A stretch of DNA of 57,944 nucleotides from Bacteroidota bacterium (lineage in GTDB: Bacteria; Bacteroidota; Ignavibacteria; Ignavibacteriales; Melioribacteraceae): assembly GCA_021824635.1 (NCBI GenBank), contig JAKAKD010000022.1, positions 1-57,944 of the forward strand, given 5' to 3'. The notes beneath the pieces are model-generated. The model did no database searches. It was not told where the DNA came from and saw nothing but the letters and a program-made list of their open reading frames with translations. Position numbers and translations under genes: made by a program. This document shows, piece after piece, positions 25,910 through 36,345 of this stretch. Every line of letters starts with the position of its first letter. Positions within the stretch are counted from its first letter, which is position 1.

Positions 25910-28900
25910 TATTAACTAAAGAAAATATTGCCTCGGTTGATGTTGATTCCTTTATCGAACAGAAAATCGAATCGAATAAAATTGATGAACTTCTCTTGAT
26001 TGTACCAACCAACCGGAAAGCACGAAATATTAAAAAAGAATTCATTTCAAAGATTCCATTGCGGGCGGCTTCCGGTCTGAACGTTGAAACACTGGGAACG
26101 CTTTCAACAAAACTTTTACAGCAAGTTAAACCGTTTAAAAGTCTGAGCGAAGCTGCGGCAACAGTTTTCATTAAGCAAAGTGCAGAAGAAATAAAAATGC
26201 GCTATCTCTCTTTGTATAAAGATGAAATTCCCTTTGGCACTCTTGACAGAATTAAAAGTGTTATTTCGGAATACAAACGGCATGGTATAACACCGGATAT
26301 TCTTCGCGAAGAAGCCGAAACTCTGAATACTTCCGAAAAATTAAAAGCGCTGGATATTGCGGATATCTATGAAATATTCGTTAAAAAATGCTTTGCTCTT
26401 AACGCTTACGAGATTGGAGATATCTATTCACAGCTAAATTTATTTTCGTTAAAAGAGTTTGTCGCAAATTTTCATAAACTATACGAAGGTGTTAATCTTA
26501 TAATCCTTGACGGCTTCAGCGAGTTCTCTAATCCCGAAATTGAAATTCTTTCTAAACTTTCAAGCGTTGGGAACACAAAGCTTTTTCTTCGTTTTGATTA
26601 TGCGACAAACAATAAATCAATTTTTTCTCACATAGATAAATGCTACGACCGCCTGAAAGATCTGGGATTTATAAAAATTGATGAAGCAGATAAAAATAAA
26701 TCAAACAGTTTTAGAAATACATTGCAAGAATTTCTCTTCAAGAACAATAATCTTATGCCTAAAATTGATGAGCGGGAAAGGATAACAAAAATAAGCGCTT
26801 ACAATCGCGAAAATGAAATTGAACTCATCGCTTCTGAAATTAAAAAGCAGATAATAGAAAACAAAGTAGAACCGCATAAAATCTGCGTTGCCTTCAATCT
26901 TATTCAAGAATATTCTTCAATTGTAAAAGACACATTTGCTAAATATGGAATTCCGGTTAACCTTACTGACCGTACTCCGCTTGATAATTCGAATCCAATT
27001 ACTGCCGTTGTTAATTATTTAGAGATAGTTGAGAATGATTTCTATTTCAAAAATATTTTCCGCGCCTTAAGCAGTAAATTTATCGAGATTGCCCAAATAG
27101 ATAATTCAAATCTTTACCGTGTTTCATCCGAGCTTAAAATTGTTGCCGGAAAGGAAAACTGGATCAACATTCTGAACGACTTAATCTCCAACCTAGATCA
27201 TGCCGGCGATGAGTATGATGAAATTACGGCAAAAAGAGTTTCTTACTCTAAGGCTCTTAAAGATATAAAAAGAATTTCGGAATTGTTAAAACCGTTTGAA
27301 GGAAAACTCACGATCACGGAATTTCAAGAACGGCTTAATGATTTTATTGTGAAGTCTAAACTTCCTTTAAAGCTTTTAGAAATGGGAAATGATGAAGAGA
27401 AAAATATACGCGCATTCACGGATTTTATTGAGACGACTACCGAAGTGTTTGGCTTATTGAAAAAAGAATATGATGATGAAAGAAAGTTTACAATTGATTT
27501 CTTTGTGGACCAGATAAGGACTGCTTGCAACTGGGCGCGTTTCAATATAAAAGAAAAATCTTATTACGGCGTTCAGACAACAACACTTGAAGAGATTCGC
27601 GGATTAAAATTCGACTATCTATTTATCGGTGGATTGTGCGACGGTGATTTTCCAACCAGATATCAGCCGGAAATATTTAATTCAGGCTCGTTTAAAAAAC
27701 AATTTCAGATACATCAGGCAGAGGAACATTACCGGTTCTATCAATCTTTATGCAGTTGGAATAAGAAGTTATACTTTTCTTATCCGGCAACTGATGGCGG
27801 AAGGGAAACGGTTGTTTCAATTTTTCTAAAAGAATTTGAAGATTTATTCTCTATCTCTTCAAAAAATGAAAAAGATTACAGCGATACGATTTTTTCAAAA
27901 GAAGAATTGCAAATATTTATCGGCAAAAACGGAATTGAGCAGTCAAAAAATATTTTGACGAATGAAAGCGGAATTGATTTAGAAAAAATCTCCAAGTCGC
28001 TAGAGATTGAAAACATTAGGAACAAGAATCCCTTTGCAAGTTCTAATTATGCCGGCGATCTTTTAGCTGGCGAACCGGAAAACGAAATGCTTACGGAATT
28101 AGTCGAACGGTTAAAAGCATTTTCTTCAAAACAATATTCGATTTCGCAGTTGGAAACTTATGCCAAATGTCCCTTCAAATTTTTTGTTGAACGCGTACTT
28201 GGCATTAAAACCATAGAAGAACCGACGGAGGATATTGAAGCAATCGAAATGGGAAGATTACTTCATTCAATACTTTATGAATTTTATTCAACTTTGAGAG
28301 ATGACGGAATAACATTACCGGATTGTTCGGATAAAGATTATCATTTAGCTCAGAAATTAATCTTTCAAATTGCTGAAAAGCAGCTGCAAACCACAGCATT
28401 CAAATCGCCCCTTACATTTTACGAAAGGGAAAAAATTCTTGGAATCAATGGAAACAAAATAGAGTCTGTTCTAAACCGTTTTCTGGAAACCGAAAGAAAA
28501 GGAGAAACTGAGTTTCTGCCGAAATATTTTGAAGTGAGTTTCGGGCGGCTGCGTGCGGATGAAGCAGATAAAATTCTGAGCGATTCAGAACCAATTCAAA
28601 TTGACGGAATAAAATTACGCGGAAAAATAGACCGCATAGAAGTGAATGAAAAAATTAGATCGTTTAATATTGTTGATTACAAACTTAGCGGCGCAAAGCC
28701 CTCTTTCCCGGATCTTAAGAATGGAATTTCACTCCAGCTTCCGGTCTACCTTTATGCGGCGAGCGAATTGTTATCAAAAAAAATGAGCCAAAAATATTCT
28801 CCCAATGAGATATTTATCTATTCGTTGAAATATGCATTTGAAGATTTTGGAAAAGACAAAGTTAAAACTAAGGGAAATAAAGATGATGAAATTCAATCGG

Positions 28901-29073
28901 TGGAACAACTTGTCCAAAAATCAATTTCTCATGTGAAGAATTATATAGCATCAATCTCTGAAGGAAAATTCAATCTCTCGCAACTCGAAGAGAGAGAGAG
29001 CAAAGTATGCCGTTTCTGCGAGTTTAGAACAGTTTGCCGGATTGACGAAGCAGGCAATAATCAACTGAACTAA
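25906..29073 (+). CDS. AddB/RecB-like PD-(D/E)XK exonuclease
   Basis: 1055 residues. The C-terminus has the nuclease core GKIDRIE then NIVDYKL and a glutamine helix (LQLPVYLYA), at residues ~905-950. Four cysteines suited to a [4Fe-4S] cluster are C755 (YAKCPFKF) and C1035, C1038, C1044 (CRFCEFRTVC), the AddB arrangement. The N-terminal two thirds is helicase-like (LLLIVPTNRKARNIK) but I see no Walker A motif, as in Bacteroidota relatives. It should process DNA ends for recombination with an AddA/RecB helicase that is not in this window. Coupled to the CYTH gene and closed by a strong terminator. Confidence 0.85.
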   Translation: MILTKENIASVDVDSFIEQKIESNKIDELLLIVPTNRKARNIKKEFISKIPLRAASGLNVETLGTLSTKLLQQVKPFKSLSEAAATVFIKQSAEEIKMRYLSLYKDEIPFGTLDRIKSVISEYKRHGITPDILREEAETLNTSEKLKALDIADIYEIFVKKCFALNAYEIGDIYSQLNLFSLKEFVANFHKLYEGVNLIILDGFSEFSNPEIEILSKLSSVGNTKLFLRFDYATNNKSIFSHIDKCYDRLKDLGFIKIDEADKNKSNSFRNTLQEFLFKNNNLMPKIDERERITKISAYNRENEIELIASEIKKQIIENKVEPHKICVAFNLIQEYSSIVKDTFAKYGIPVNLTDRTPLDNSNPITAVVNYLEIVENDFYFKNIFRALSSKFIEIAQIDNSNLYRVSSELKIVAGKENWINILNDLISNLDHAGDEYDEITAKRVSYSKALKDIKRISELLKPFEGKLTITEFQERLNDFIVKSKLPLKLLEMGNDEEKNIRAFTDFIETTTEVFGLLKKEYDDERKFTIDFFVDQIRTACNWARFNIKEKSYYGVQTTTLEEIRGLKFDYLFIGGLCDGDFPTRYQPEIFNSGSFKKQFQIHQAEEHYRFYQSLCSWNKKLYFSYPATDGGRETVVSIFLKEFEDLFSISSKNEKDYSDTIFSKEELQIFIGKNGIEQSKNILTNESGIDLEKISKSLEIENIRNKNPFASSNYAGDLLAGEPENEMLTELVERLKAFSSKQYSISQLETYAKCPFKFFVERVLGIKTIEEPTEDIEAIEMGRLLHSILYEFYSTLRDDGITLPDCSDKDYHLAQKLIFQIAEKQLQTTAFKSPLTFYEREKILGINGNKIESVLNRFLETERKGETEFLPKYFEVSFGRLRADEADKILSDSEPIQIDGIKLRGKIDRIEVNEKIRSFNIVDYKLSGAKPSFPDLKNGISLQLPVYLYAASELLSKKMSQKYSPNEIFIYSLKYAFEDFGKDKVKTKGNKDDEIQSVEQLVQKSISHVKNYIASISEGKFNLSQLEERESKVCRFCEFRTVCRIDEAGNNQLN

Positions 29074-29108
29074 GTTGAATTCTTGAATAGAATTTTTTAA
29101 GTTTCGCA

Positions 29109-29142
29109 TGCCACTGCAGAAATGCAGTGGCAATTTTTTTTC
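29109..29142 (+). terminator. Strong Rho-independent terminator after the AddB-like gene
   Basis: TGCCACTGCA (29109-29118) and TGCAGTGGCA (29123-29132) form a perfect 10-bp stem with a GAAA tetraloop and a following run of T. Confidence 0.92.
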
Positions 29143-29167
29143 TAAGGACTAACTAGGAGTTTAAGAA

Positions 29168-29638
29168 GTGACAAATTTTGTCTATTTGAGCAAAGAAAGA
29201 ATAAGAGAGCTCGAAAAAGAATTGACCGATATGAAGACCAAAGGACGCAAATCTATGGCGGAAAGAATTGCAGAAGCGCGTTCTCATGGCGATCTATCGG
29301 AAAATGCTGAGTATGATGCTGCCAAAGAGGAACAAGGATTACTCGAATTGAGAATAAGTAAAATGGAAGATCTTCTTTCAAGAGCATCTGTAATAGATAT
29401 TACCAATATGCCTAAAGACCAGGCTCATATTCTTTCCACACTTACAGTTAAGAATTTGAACAACTCCAAAACTTATAAATATACTTTAGTTTCTCCCGAA
29501 GAAGCCGATATTGATCAAGGAAAAATTTCTATTACCTCTCCGGTGGGACAGTCATTAATGGGCACCAAAGTAAAACAAGTCGTTCAGGCAAAAGTACCGG
29601 CTGGGCTAATCAAGTTTGAAGTCCTCGGTATAGAATAA
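29168..29638 (+). CDS. greA: Transcription elongation factor GreA
   Basis: 156 residues, the normal length. The N-terminal coiled coil contains MAERIAEARSHGDLSENAEYDAAKEEQ, split here only by description, with the acidic tip (DLSENAEYD) that enters the polymerase channel. The C-terminal FKBP-like domain ends with SPVGQSLMGTKV. It rescues backtracked RNA polymerase by stimulating transcript cleavage. The start is GTG at 29168 with AGGAG about nine bases before. It sits between two terminators, so it is probably a single-gene transcript. Confidence 0.95.
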   Translation: MTNFVYLSKERIRELEKELTDMKTKGRKSMAERIAEARSHGDLSENAEYDAAKEEQGLLELRISKMEDLLSRASVIDITNMPKDQAHILSTLTVKNLNNSKTYKYTLVSPEEADIDQGKISITSPVGQSLMGTKVKQVVQAKVPAGLIKFEVLGIE

Positions 29639-29672
29639 ATCTGTTTCAAAAATTGTCTTTCGGAAGTTTACG

Positions 29673-29700
29673 GAAAGTCTCTTATGAGACTTTCTTTTTA
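29673..29700 (+). terminator. greA: Rho-independent terminator of greA
   Basis: GAAAGTCTC (29673-29681) and GAGACTTTC (29686-29694) with loop TTAT, followed by TTTTTA, 35 bases after the greA stop. Confidence 0.82.
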
Positions 29701-29706
29701 TAAGAG

Positions 29707-29799
29707 ATCATTCTAAATACCGGTTTATCGGGAGAAGAGTCTCCGCCAATTAGCTAAATAGAGATTCTTCGCTACGGTTACTGCTTTATTTAGAATGAT
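29707..29799. repeat. 93-bp intergenic palindrome with 13-bp perfect terminal inverted repeats
   Basis: ATCATTCTAAATA (29707-29719) is perfectly inverted at 29787-29799. Inside, GAAGAGTCTC (29733-29742) pairs with GAGATTCTTC (29761-29770) apart from one G-U. The words ATCATTCT, GATTCTTCGCTACGGT and AGAATGAT resemble a widespread family of intergenic palindromes (ATTCTTCGCT...AGAATGA). The unit has no coding capacity. It lies between the greA terminator and tilS and would be the tilS upstream region. Confidence 0.7.
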
Positions 29800-29817
29800 G
29801 ATTACAGGAATTGATGA

Positions 29818-31179
29818 ATGAAAAGAACCGAACAAAAAGTTCTAAAATTTATCGAACAGTTCAAGCTGATTCATAATGGCGATAAAATTTTAGTCGCTTT
29901 CAGCGGTGGACCAGATTCCGTTTTTGCTCTTCATTTCTTAAGCAAGTTTAAGAAGAAATATGGAATTGAATTACTGGCTCTTCATTTCAACCATGGCTTA
30001 CGCGGTAAAGAATCCGATGATGATGCGAATTTTGCAAAAGAATTTTGTGATGCGATGAATGTTGAATTTATTGTGCAGAATCTTAATGTGAAAACTTTTG
30101 CTAAGAAGAATAAATTCTCAATTGAAGAAGCGGCGCGGTTGCTGAGATATAAAAACTTAGACCTCATTGCTAAAAAATGGGGCTGTACAAAAATTGTAAC
30201 GGCTCATAATCTTAGCGATAATACTGAAACAATTTTGATGAATCTTTTCAACGGAACCGGACTCTCCGGATTAATGGGAATTCCGGTTCAAAGGGAAAAT
30301 ATTGTACGACCGCTGATCTGTTTAAGCAAGCAAGAAATTTCCGAGTATCTGCAGAAAGAAAAAATTAATTACCGGGTAGATTCATCCAATCTGAGTGATG
30401 ATTTCAGAAGGAATTATATACGCAACCGGATAATTCCATTGATCAAGACAAAACTCAATCCTCAAATTGATGAAGCGTTATTTCGTTCATCTCAAAATTT
30501 GGCTAATTCTCTTCAGCTTAACGAAACTCTCGTTGCGTTCATTAAGTCGCGGTTTGTTACTTCCAAGCGGAATGCCGTGAGCATTCAAATTAATTTGAGC
30601 GAAATATTTCAAGGCGTAATACCGGGAGAGTTATTAAGAGCTATATTAAAAGAACATTTTAAATACTCACTTGAATTTGATGATTACCAAAAAATTAATT
30701 CTCTTTTGTTAAAGCAGAAAGGAAGGAAGGTCCAGCTAGCGTCAAATCTAATTGCGCTGAGGGAAAGTGAAAGTATTAGAATCCAAAGAGTGCAAAAGAC
30801 ATCTAATGGAAAAGTCCAAATTGAAGTTGGAAACAGAGTTCTTTTCGGCTCCGGAGAGTTTGGTGTTCAATCAATCGGTAAAGAGAAGATAAAATTTAAA
30901 GCCGGCGGGAAAACGGAATTTATCTCTGCAGATAATCTAAATGAAAAGTTTATTTTAAGAGTGTGGAAACCGGGAGATAAATTCAAACCTATTGGAATGA
31001 ATCATTTTAAAAAAGTATCGGATTTTTTAACAGACCTAAAAATTCCTTCGTCAGAACGGAAAAATAAACTTGTTCTGTTAAACCGGAACCAAATTGTATG
31101 GGTTGTTGGTTTAAGAATAGACGACCGGGTTAAACTGAATTCAAAAACAAAAAAAATATATAAGCTATGGGTGAAATAA
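29818..31179 (+). CDS. tilS: tRNA(Ile)-lysidine synthase
   Basis: 453 residues. The PP-loop motif SGGPDS (29-34) binds ATP. ALHFNHGLRGKESDDDA, EEAARLLRYK, TAHNLSDNTETILMNL and NLSDDFRRNYIRNRIIP complete the TilS signature. The C-terminal third contains the TilS substrate domain (LRVWKPGDKFKPIGM). It changes C34 of the CAU-anticodon Ile tRNA to lysidine so that it reads AUA. It overlaps hpt by 13 bases; the order tilS-hpt-ftsH is conserved in many bacteria. Confidence 0.93.
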   Translation: MKRTEQKVLKFIEQFKLIHNGDKILVAFSGGPDSVFALHFLSKFKKKYGIELLALHFNHGLRGKESDDDANFAKEFCDAMNVEFIVQNLNVKTFAKKNKFSIEEAARLLRYKNLDLIAKKWGCTKIVTAHNLSDNTETILMNLFNGTGLSGLMGIPVQRENIVRPLICLSKQEISEYLQKEKINYRVDSSNLSDDFRRNYIRNRIIPLIKTKLNPQIDEALFRSSQNLANSLQLNETLVAFIKSRFVTSKRNAVSIQINLSEIFQGVIPGELLRAILKEHFKYSLEFDDYQKINSLLLKQKGRKVQLASNLIALRESESIRIQRVQKTSNGKVQIEVGNRVLFGSGEFGVQSIGKEKIKFKAGGKTEFISADNLNEKFILRVWKPGDKFKPIGMNHFKKVSDFLTDLKIPSSERKNKLVLLNRNQIVWVVGLRIDDRVKLNSKTKKIYKLWVK

Positions 31180-31727
31180 AAAACAGTAACAACGAGATTT
31201 GGGTCGGAACTGAAAAATTTGTTCCTTACCTGACCGAAGAAGTGATTCAAAAAAGAATTGCCGAACTTGGCAAGCAACTGTCGGAAGAATATAAATCGAA
31301 GCTCCCAATTTTTATTGGAGTTCTTAACGGCTCTTTTATGTTCATGTCGGACTTATTGAAGAATATTACGATTAACTGCGAGATGGATTTTTTCAAACTC
31401 TCAAGTTATGGCGATGAAAAAATTTCATCGGGTAAAGTAAAGCTTGTTAAAGATTTGAATGCCGATATCAATGACCGTCATCTAATAATAGTTGAAGATA
31501 TTATTGATACAGGATTGTCAATCAATTACATCGAAAAGATAATTAAGGAACACAAACCAGCAAGTATGAAAATTGCATCTCTTTTGGTGAAGCCGGAGAG
31601 TTTAAAATATGATGTTGGAATTGATTATATTGGCTTCAAAATTCCAAATAAATTTGTGATTGGATACGGTCTCGATTACGCTCAGAAGTATCGGAACCTA
31701 AGTTCAATCTATGTATTAAGTGATTAA
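31167..31727 (+). CDS. hpt: Hypoxanthine phosphoribosyltransferase
   Basis: 186 residues with the PRPP-binding loop LIIVEDIIDTGLS and the flexible-loop stretch DFFKLSSYGDEKISSGKV. PNKFVIGYGLDYAQKYRNL near the C-terminus is typical of bacterial Hpt. It makes IMP or GMP from free purine bases. It begins inside the end of tilS and is followed by ftsH after 16 bases, so the three are one operon. Confidence 0.95.
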   Translation: MGEIKNSNNEIWVGTEKFVPYLTEEVIQKRIAELGKQLSEEYKSKLPIFIGVLNGSFMFMSDLLKNITINCEMDFFKLSSYGDEKISSGKVKLVKDLNADINDRHLIIVEDIIDTGLSINYIEKIIKEHKPASMKIASLLVKPESLKYDVGIDYIGFKIPNKFVIGYGLDYAQKYRNLSSIYVLSD

Positions 31728-31743
31728 CGGAGAATGAATTTAA

Positions 31744-33849
31744 ATGCGAGATAACATGAATAAATTGTTCATGGCTGAAGAAAACAACAAACCGGATCAA
31801 AACAGTAAGAAAAAAGGGCCTGGTGTGCCTCAGAAACCCGACGGGGATTTTGATTGGGGAAAAATCATTAAGACAGTTTTCAGCTGGGGCGCGGTTATAG
31901 TTGCCGCCGTTATTATTATGCAATTTATGAGAGCCGGTACTGGTACCGGAGCGGTTGAAGTTACTTATGATGTTTACAAAGATTTCTTATTGAACGGCAA
32001 AATTAAAGAAGCAAAAATTATAAAAACTGATGCAAGCGATTACCGTTTTGAAGGTACACTCACAGAGCCGCAGAAAAAAATGATCAACGGCGCTCCTGTT
32101 AATATTACTGTTTTTACTGTGGTAATTGATCAGACTGACCTTGCAGAACAGAAAAAAGTTTGGGATGAAAAAAATATAAAATACACATATGTAAAAGAAT
32201 CCAACGAGTGGATGACAATTCTTCTTGGCTTTCTTCCCTGGTTATTAATATTTGCAGTGTGGATTTTTATTTTCAGAAGAATGCAAGGCGGAGGAGCTGG
32301 CGGCGGAACTCGCGGCATTTTCAATTTTGGAAAAAGCAAAGCAAAATTAATTTCGGAATCTGCAATCAAAGTAACATTTAAAGATGTTGCCGGTGCAGAT
32401 GAAGCGAAACAGGAACTTGAAGAGATCATCGAATTCTTGAAAGAACCAGGTAAATTCCAAAGACTCGGCGGAAAGATTCCGCGCGGAGTTTTATTGTTGG
32501 GACCTCCAGGGACAGGCAAAACTTTGCTGGCGCGTGCTGTTGCCGGTGAAGCAGGCGTTCCATTCTTTTCTATCAGTGGTGCGGATTTTGTTGAGATGTT
32601 TGTAGGAGTTGGCGCCAGCCGTGTTAGAGATTTATTTGAGCAGGGAAAGAAAAGCGCTCCGTGTATAATTTTTATTGATGAGATTGATGCTGTGGGAAGG
32701 CACCGCGGTGCAGGATTAGGCGGCGGGCATGATGAGCGTGAACAGACATTGAATCAACTGTTGGTTGAAATGGATGGATTCGAACAGAACAGCGGCGTAA
32801 TTATTATTGCAGCTACAAACAGACCTGACGTTCTTGATCCTGCTTTGCTACGTCCGGGACGATTTGACCGGCAAGTTGTAGTTGACCGCCCGGATGTTAA
32901 AGGGCGTGAAGGTATATTCAAAGTTCATACAAGAAAAATTCCTTTAGGTATTGATGTTGATCTTGAAGTGCTGGCAAAAGGAACTCCCGGACTTGCAGGT
33001 GCGGATATAGCGAATCTTGTAAATGAAGCAGCTCTTCTTGCCGCACGCAAAAACAAAAAAAATGTTTCAATGGAAGATTTTGAAGAAGCGAAAGATAAAG
33101 TAATGATGGGAACAGAGCGGAAAAGTCTAATCATCTCCGAAGATGAAAAGAAAATTACCGCTTATCATGAAATCGGTCATGTTCTTGTCGCAAAGATGAT
33201 ACCCGAAGCCGATCCGGTTCATAAAGTTACAATTATTCCCCGCGGGCGCGCTCTCGGTGTTACAACATATTTACCGGTTGATGAAAAACATACATACTCA
33301 AAAAATTATCTTGAAGCTATGATAACATATGCGCTCGGCGGACGTGCGGCAGAGAAATTAGTCTTCAACCGCTTTACAACCGGAGCCGGGAACGATATAG
33401 AAAAATCTACCAGCATTGCACGCAAAATGATTTGTGAATGGGGAATGAGTGATAAACTCGGTCCTATTGCATACGGTGCTAAGGAAGAGGAAATTTTCTT
33501 AGGTCGGGAAATTACCAAACATAAAGATTTCAGCGAGCAGACTGCACAGGATATTGATTCTGAGTTGAAGAAAATAGTGATGAATGGAATGGACCGTGCG
33601 GAGAAAATTCTTTCCGAAAATATTGATGTGCTTCATAGACTATCTAAAGAATTATTAGACCGTGAAATTCTTGATGGCGAAGAGATTGATAAAATAATGC
33701 GTGGAGAAGAACTTCCGCCAATGAAACGTAACGGTGCTGAACCAGTGAAAGTATTGGAAAATGCTATTCCGGATCACGTTCAGCAGTTATTAGAAGAAAA
33801 GAAAAAAAGAGAACCTGTTAAGACTACTGAAAAAAATGACAGCAACTGA
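31744..33849 (+). CDS. ftsH: ATP-dependent zinc metalloprotease FtsH
   Basis: 701 residues. A basic cytoplasmic N-terminus (~40 residues) is followed by one membrane helix, a ~110-residue periplasmic domain and a second helix (~residues 160-178). The AAA+ module has Walker A GPPGTGKT (253-260), Walker [12 protein letters not shown] and the [22 protein letters not shown]. The zinc site is HEIGH (475-479), with the third ligand in [11 protein letters not shown]. It degrades membrane and unstable soluble proteins. The start could be ATG 31744 or the next ATG four codons on. Confidence 0.96.
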   Translation: MRDNMNKLFMAEENNKPDQNSKKKGPGVPQKPDGDFDWGKIIKTVFSWGAVIVAAVIIMQFMRAGTGTGAVEVTYDVYKDFLLNGKIKEAKIIKTDASDYRFEGTLTEPQKKMINGAPVNITVFTVVIDQTDLAEQKKVWDEKNIKYTYVKESNEWMTILLGFLPWLLIFAVWIFIFRRMQGGGAGGGTRGIFNFGKSKAKLISESAIKVTFKDVAGADEAKQELEEIIEFLKEPGKFQRLGGKIPRGVLLLGPPGTGKTLLARAVAGEAGVPFFSISGADFVEMFVGVGASRVRDLFEQGKKSAPCIIFIDEIDAVGRHRGAGLGGGHDEREQTLNQLLVEMDGFEQNSGVIIIAATNRPDVLDPALLRPGRFDRQVVVDRPDVKGREGIFKVHTRKIPLGIDVDLEVLAKGTPGLAGADIANLVNEAALLAARKNKKNVSMEDFEEAKDKVMMGTERKSLIISEDEKKITAYHEIGHVLVAKMIPEADPVHKVTIIPRGRALGVTTYLPVDEKHTYSKNYLEAMITYALGGRAAEKLVFNRFTTGAGNDIEKSTSIARKMICEWGMSDKLGPIAYGAKEEEIFLGREITKHKDFSEQTAQDIDSELKKIVMNGMDRAEKILSENIDVLHRLSKELLDREILDGEEIDKIMRGEELPPMKRNGAEPVKVLENAIPDHVQQLLEEKKKREPVKTTEKNDSN

Positions 33850-34504
33850 CAGAGCAACTATAGATTATAAGAGTGAAGTTTTACGAAAACTTATTCATCT
33901 TTTTTCTCTTTCTATTCCCACCATCTATTATTTTATTACAAGGGAATTAGCATTAACAATTCTAATTCCCTTAACTGTTTTCTCTCTTCTTATTGATTAC
34001 GGAAGATACTACCATAAAGCCCTCTCTAAACTTGTAGATAAAATTTTCGGATTCATTATGCGAAAGCATGAGAAAGATTCGAAGAAAAAAAATCTTAACG
34101 GTGCCACCTATGTTTTACTTTCAGCAGTAATAGTGATTTTAATTTTCCCCAAAGTATTTGTTGTTACCGCATTTGCCGTACTGATAATTGGTGACAGTTC
34201 GGCAGCGCTTATAGGAAGAAAATACGGAAAGACAAAATTTTTATTAAAAAGTTTGGAAGGCACTCTTGCATTTTTTGTCACTTCATGTTTTGTAGTACTT
34301 TTAGCCCCTAAGATTGAAGGTAATTTGACTGAATATGTTATTGGAATTATTGCTGTTGCCATCGGGGCTATTGCTGAGAATATTTCCGGTGAATGGGCTG
34401 ATGATAATTTTACGATCCCCCTAGCGGTTTGTATCTCAATGTGGATTCTTTATGCACTATTTCTTCCCCAGCTTCCGCTTATTCTTCCAAATGTGCCTAA
34501 CTAG
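33836..34504 (+). CDS. Diacylglycerol/polyprenol kinase family membrane protein
   Basis: 222 residues, about six to seven membrane helices. The N-terminal [15 protein letters not shown], the loop [19 protein letters not shown] and [10 protein letters not shown] are diagnostic of the dolichol kinase / phytol kinase / CTP-dependent family. It probably phosphorylates a lipid alcohol, such as undecaprenol or diacylglycerol. It overlaps the ftsH end by 14 bases and ends the tilS-hpt-ftsH operon. Annotation as CdsA is a common confusion; the CdsA signature is not seen. Confidence 0.8.
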   Translation: MTATDRATIDYKSEVLRKLIHLFSLSIPTIYYFITRELALTILIPLTVFSLLIDYGRYYHKALSKLVDKIFGFIMRKHEKDSKKKNLNGATYVLLSAVIVILIFPKVFVVTAFAVLIIGDSSAALIGRKYGKTKFLLKSLEGTLAFFVTSCFVVLLAPKIEGNLTEYVIGIIAVAIGAIAENISGEWADDNFTIPLAVCISMWILYALFLPQLPLILPNVPN

Positions 34505-34902
34505 TTTTTTATTCTTTGTTAATTTTCTTGCAGTAAAATAATTTTCTATCTATGTTCCATTCAACTTTTAGGAGTCATTGTTGATTATCCTAAACCATCC
34601 ATTCGATATAGTATTTCCCTACTCAAGTAATAAACACATTAACAAGCTATAAATGATTTTAAATGTAATACTTGAATTCCATAGGAATAAATACGCGCTT
34701 CAGCAATAGGACTCTTGAAAAACTATTAATCCATTAATACTGTAGTGAATAAACAAAATAAATAAATATTTATGGCGTATATCCACACTAATTGGGACTA
34801 TATAAGCACATATGCGTTTTTGAAAGGAAGTGATGTGATAGAAAAAGATTAGAGATTAAGGGGAGATAAAAACATAATTATTAACAAAAGGAGTAATGCA
34901 AA
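34505..34902. other. 398-bp AT-rich gap at the left edge of the islet
   Basis: I see no gene, tRNA or clear terminator here. The stretch is AT-rich throughout and closes with AAAGGAG about nine bases before the cytochrome gene ATG. It marks the change from core operon to accessory genes. Confidence 0.5.
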
Positions 34903-36291
34903 ATGAACAAACAACAAAACATTCTTATTAAGTTGATTGGAATCTGTATTATGTTCGTAGTTGTGACTGCTCCTTCGGTAATCTTTGCGCAGCAGGAGAA
35001 AATTATTTCCAGCTATGGTCCTACGAACCAGACAGAAACTTTCGATCAAATCAAAGCGGCACGCATGGCTGTGAAATCTGAGCGTGCCAAACAGCATATG
35101 GAATTGTTAAACTCCCGTTATGACCTTTCAAAGAAGACTACTGCTGATGTTGTAATGTCAGGAGGAAAACCTGTCCCTGTGGGTCCAACAGCCAAACTCC
35201 AAGGAGTAACGTGGGAAGAGCTTAATGAAATGACACCAGAGCAAATCAAAGAAAAGGGATGGTTCCCTTACAAACCCTTACCGTTTGCTGACCATGCAGA
35301 GGGAGGCATGCTCTTCCCTGAGATGATTACAAAACTTCTACCACGGTTAGTTCGCTTTGATTTGGATTTCGATCTACCCGAGTATATACTTCCAGACCCG
35401 GCTCCGGCAATTTACCTGACAACCCGTCCCGACCTCGGCGATGTAGCAAAAGGACGACTGATTACCATCAACAATTACTATGAGATCTTTAACGGTATTC
35501 TGAATCCCAAGCAGCTTGAGGGTCTGCGCCTTCTGGTTACCCAGTTTCCTCAACAACAATTCAACGCTACTGAAGACCGGCGTACCGACAGACCTGACGG
35601 CATGCTGGGCGTAACCTGTTTTGACTGTCATGCTAACGGACATACCAACGGGGCTAACCATCTTGTTGGAGATATTCGACCGCAAGAATTTAGGCATCGT
35701 ATCGAAACACCAACCCTGCGGGGAGTCAATATCCAGCGGCTCTTCGGTTCTCAGCGTGCACTTAAAACCGTAGAGGACTTCACCGAATTTGAACAGCGCG
35801 CTGCCTATTTTGACGGAGATATTTGCATGGCTGCTAAAAAGGGAGTTAACATTTTGGAAAGGGGCTCCCAGGTACATTTCATGGCGGAATTCCTGGCAAT
35901 ACTGGATTTTCCTCCGGTTTCCAAGCTTAACATTTACGGCAAACTTGACCAGAAAATGGCGACCCCAAGCGAACTACGCGGTGAGGCACTTTTCAACGGT
36001 AAGGCTCAGTGTGCATCTTGTCATCCCGAACCCTACTACACCGACAACAGTATGCATGACCTCAAAGCTGAGCGTTTTTATAAACAGGAACTCGCAAATG
36101 GAATGATGATGGCACACGATGGTCCCATTAAAACTTTCCCGCTTAGAGGTATTAAGGACTCACCCCCTTATATGCATGACGGAAGGTGTTTCACACTTGA
36201 GGATATAGTTGAGTATTTTAATCTTATTCAACAACTTCACTTGAAATCCGAGGAAAAGAAAGATCTCGTTGCTTTCATGCGCACTTTATAG
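34903..36291 (+). CDS. Periplasmic di-heme cytochrome c peroxidase-like protein
   Basis: 462 residues with a signal peptide ending VIFAQQ. Two heme c sites are CFDCH (C239-H243) and CASCH (C370-H374). MauG/CcpA-type segments are visible: ETPTLRGVNIQ and TFPLRGIKDSPPYMHDGRC followed by TLEDIVEYFN. Known relatives reduce hydrogen peroxide or oxidise protein side chains in the periplasm. The N-terminal ~150 residues are an extra region I cannot assign. Local base composition is richer in G+C than neighbours (33 of 60 bases at 35581-35640 against 26 of 60 in ftsH at 33181-33240), consistent with acquisition. It is closed by a terminator, so it is a single-gene unit. Confidence 0.85.
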   Translation: MNKQQNILIKLIGICIMFVVVTAPSVIFAQQEKIISSYGPTNQTETFDQIKAARMAVKSERAKQHMELLNSRYDLSKKTTADVVMSGGKPVPVGPTAKLQGVTWEELNEMTPEQIKEKGWFPYKPLPFADHAEGGMLFPEMITKLLPRLVRFDLDFDLPEYILPDPAPAIYLTTRPDLGDVAKGRLITINNYYEIFNGILNPKQLEGLRLLVTQFPQQQFNATEDRRTDRPDGMLGVTCFDCHANGHTNGANHLVGDIRPQEFRHRIETPTLRGVNIQRLFGSQRALKTVEDFTEFEQRAAYFDGDICMAAKKGVNILERGSQVHFMAEFLAILDFPPVSKLNIYGKLDQKMATPSELRGEALFNGKAQCASCHPEPYYTDNSMHDLKAERFYKQELANGMMMAHDGPIKTFPLRGIKDSPPYMHDGRCFTLEDIVEYFNLIQQLHLKSEEKKDLVAFMRTL

Positions 36292-36310
36292 GAAAGGTAT
36301 TCAGTTAGTC

Positions 36311-36345
36311 AAATGAGGGTCGCTCTTGTGCCCCTCATTTTTCTG
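36311..36345 (+). terminator. Rho-independent terminator of the cytochrome gene
   Basis: AAATGAGGG (36311-36319) pairs with CCCTCATTT (36332-36340), 12-base loop, followed by TTCTG; the T run is short. Confidence 0.7.

Noticed and set aside
33836..34504. Phosphatidate cytidylyltransferase CdsA
   Set aside because: The signature loops are those of the diacylglycerol/polyprenol kinase family, and the CdsA C-terminal motif is absent.
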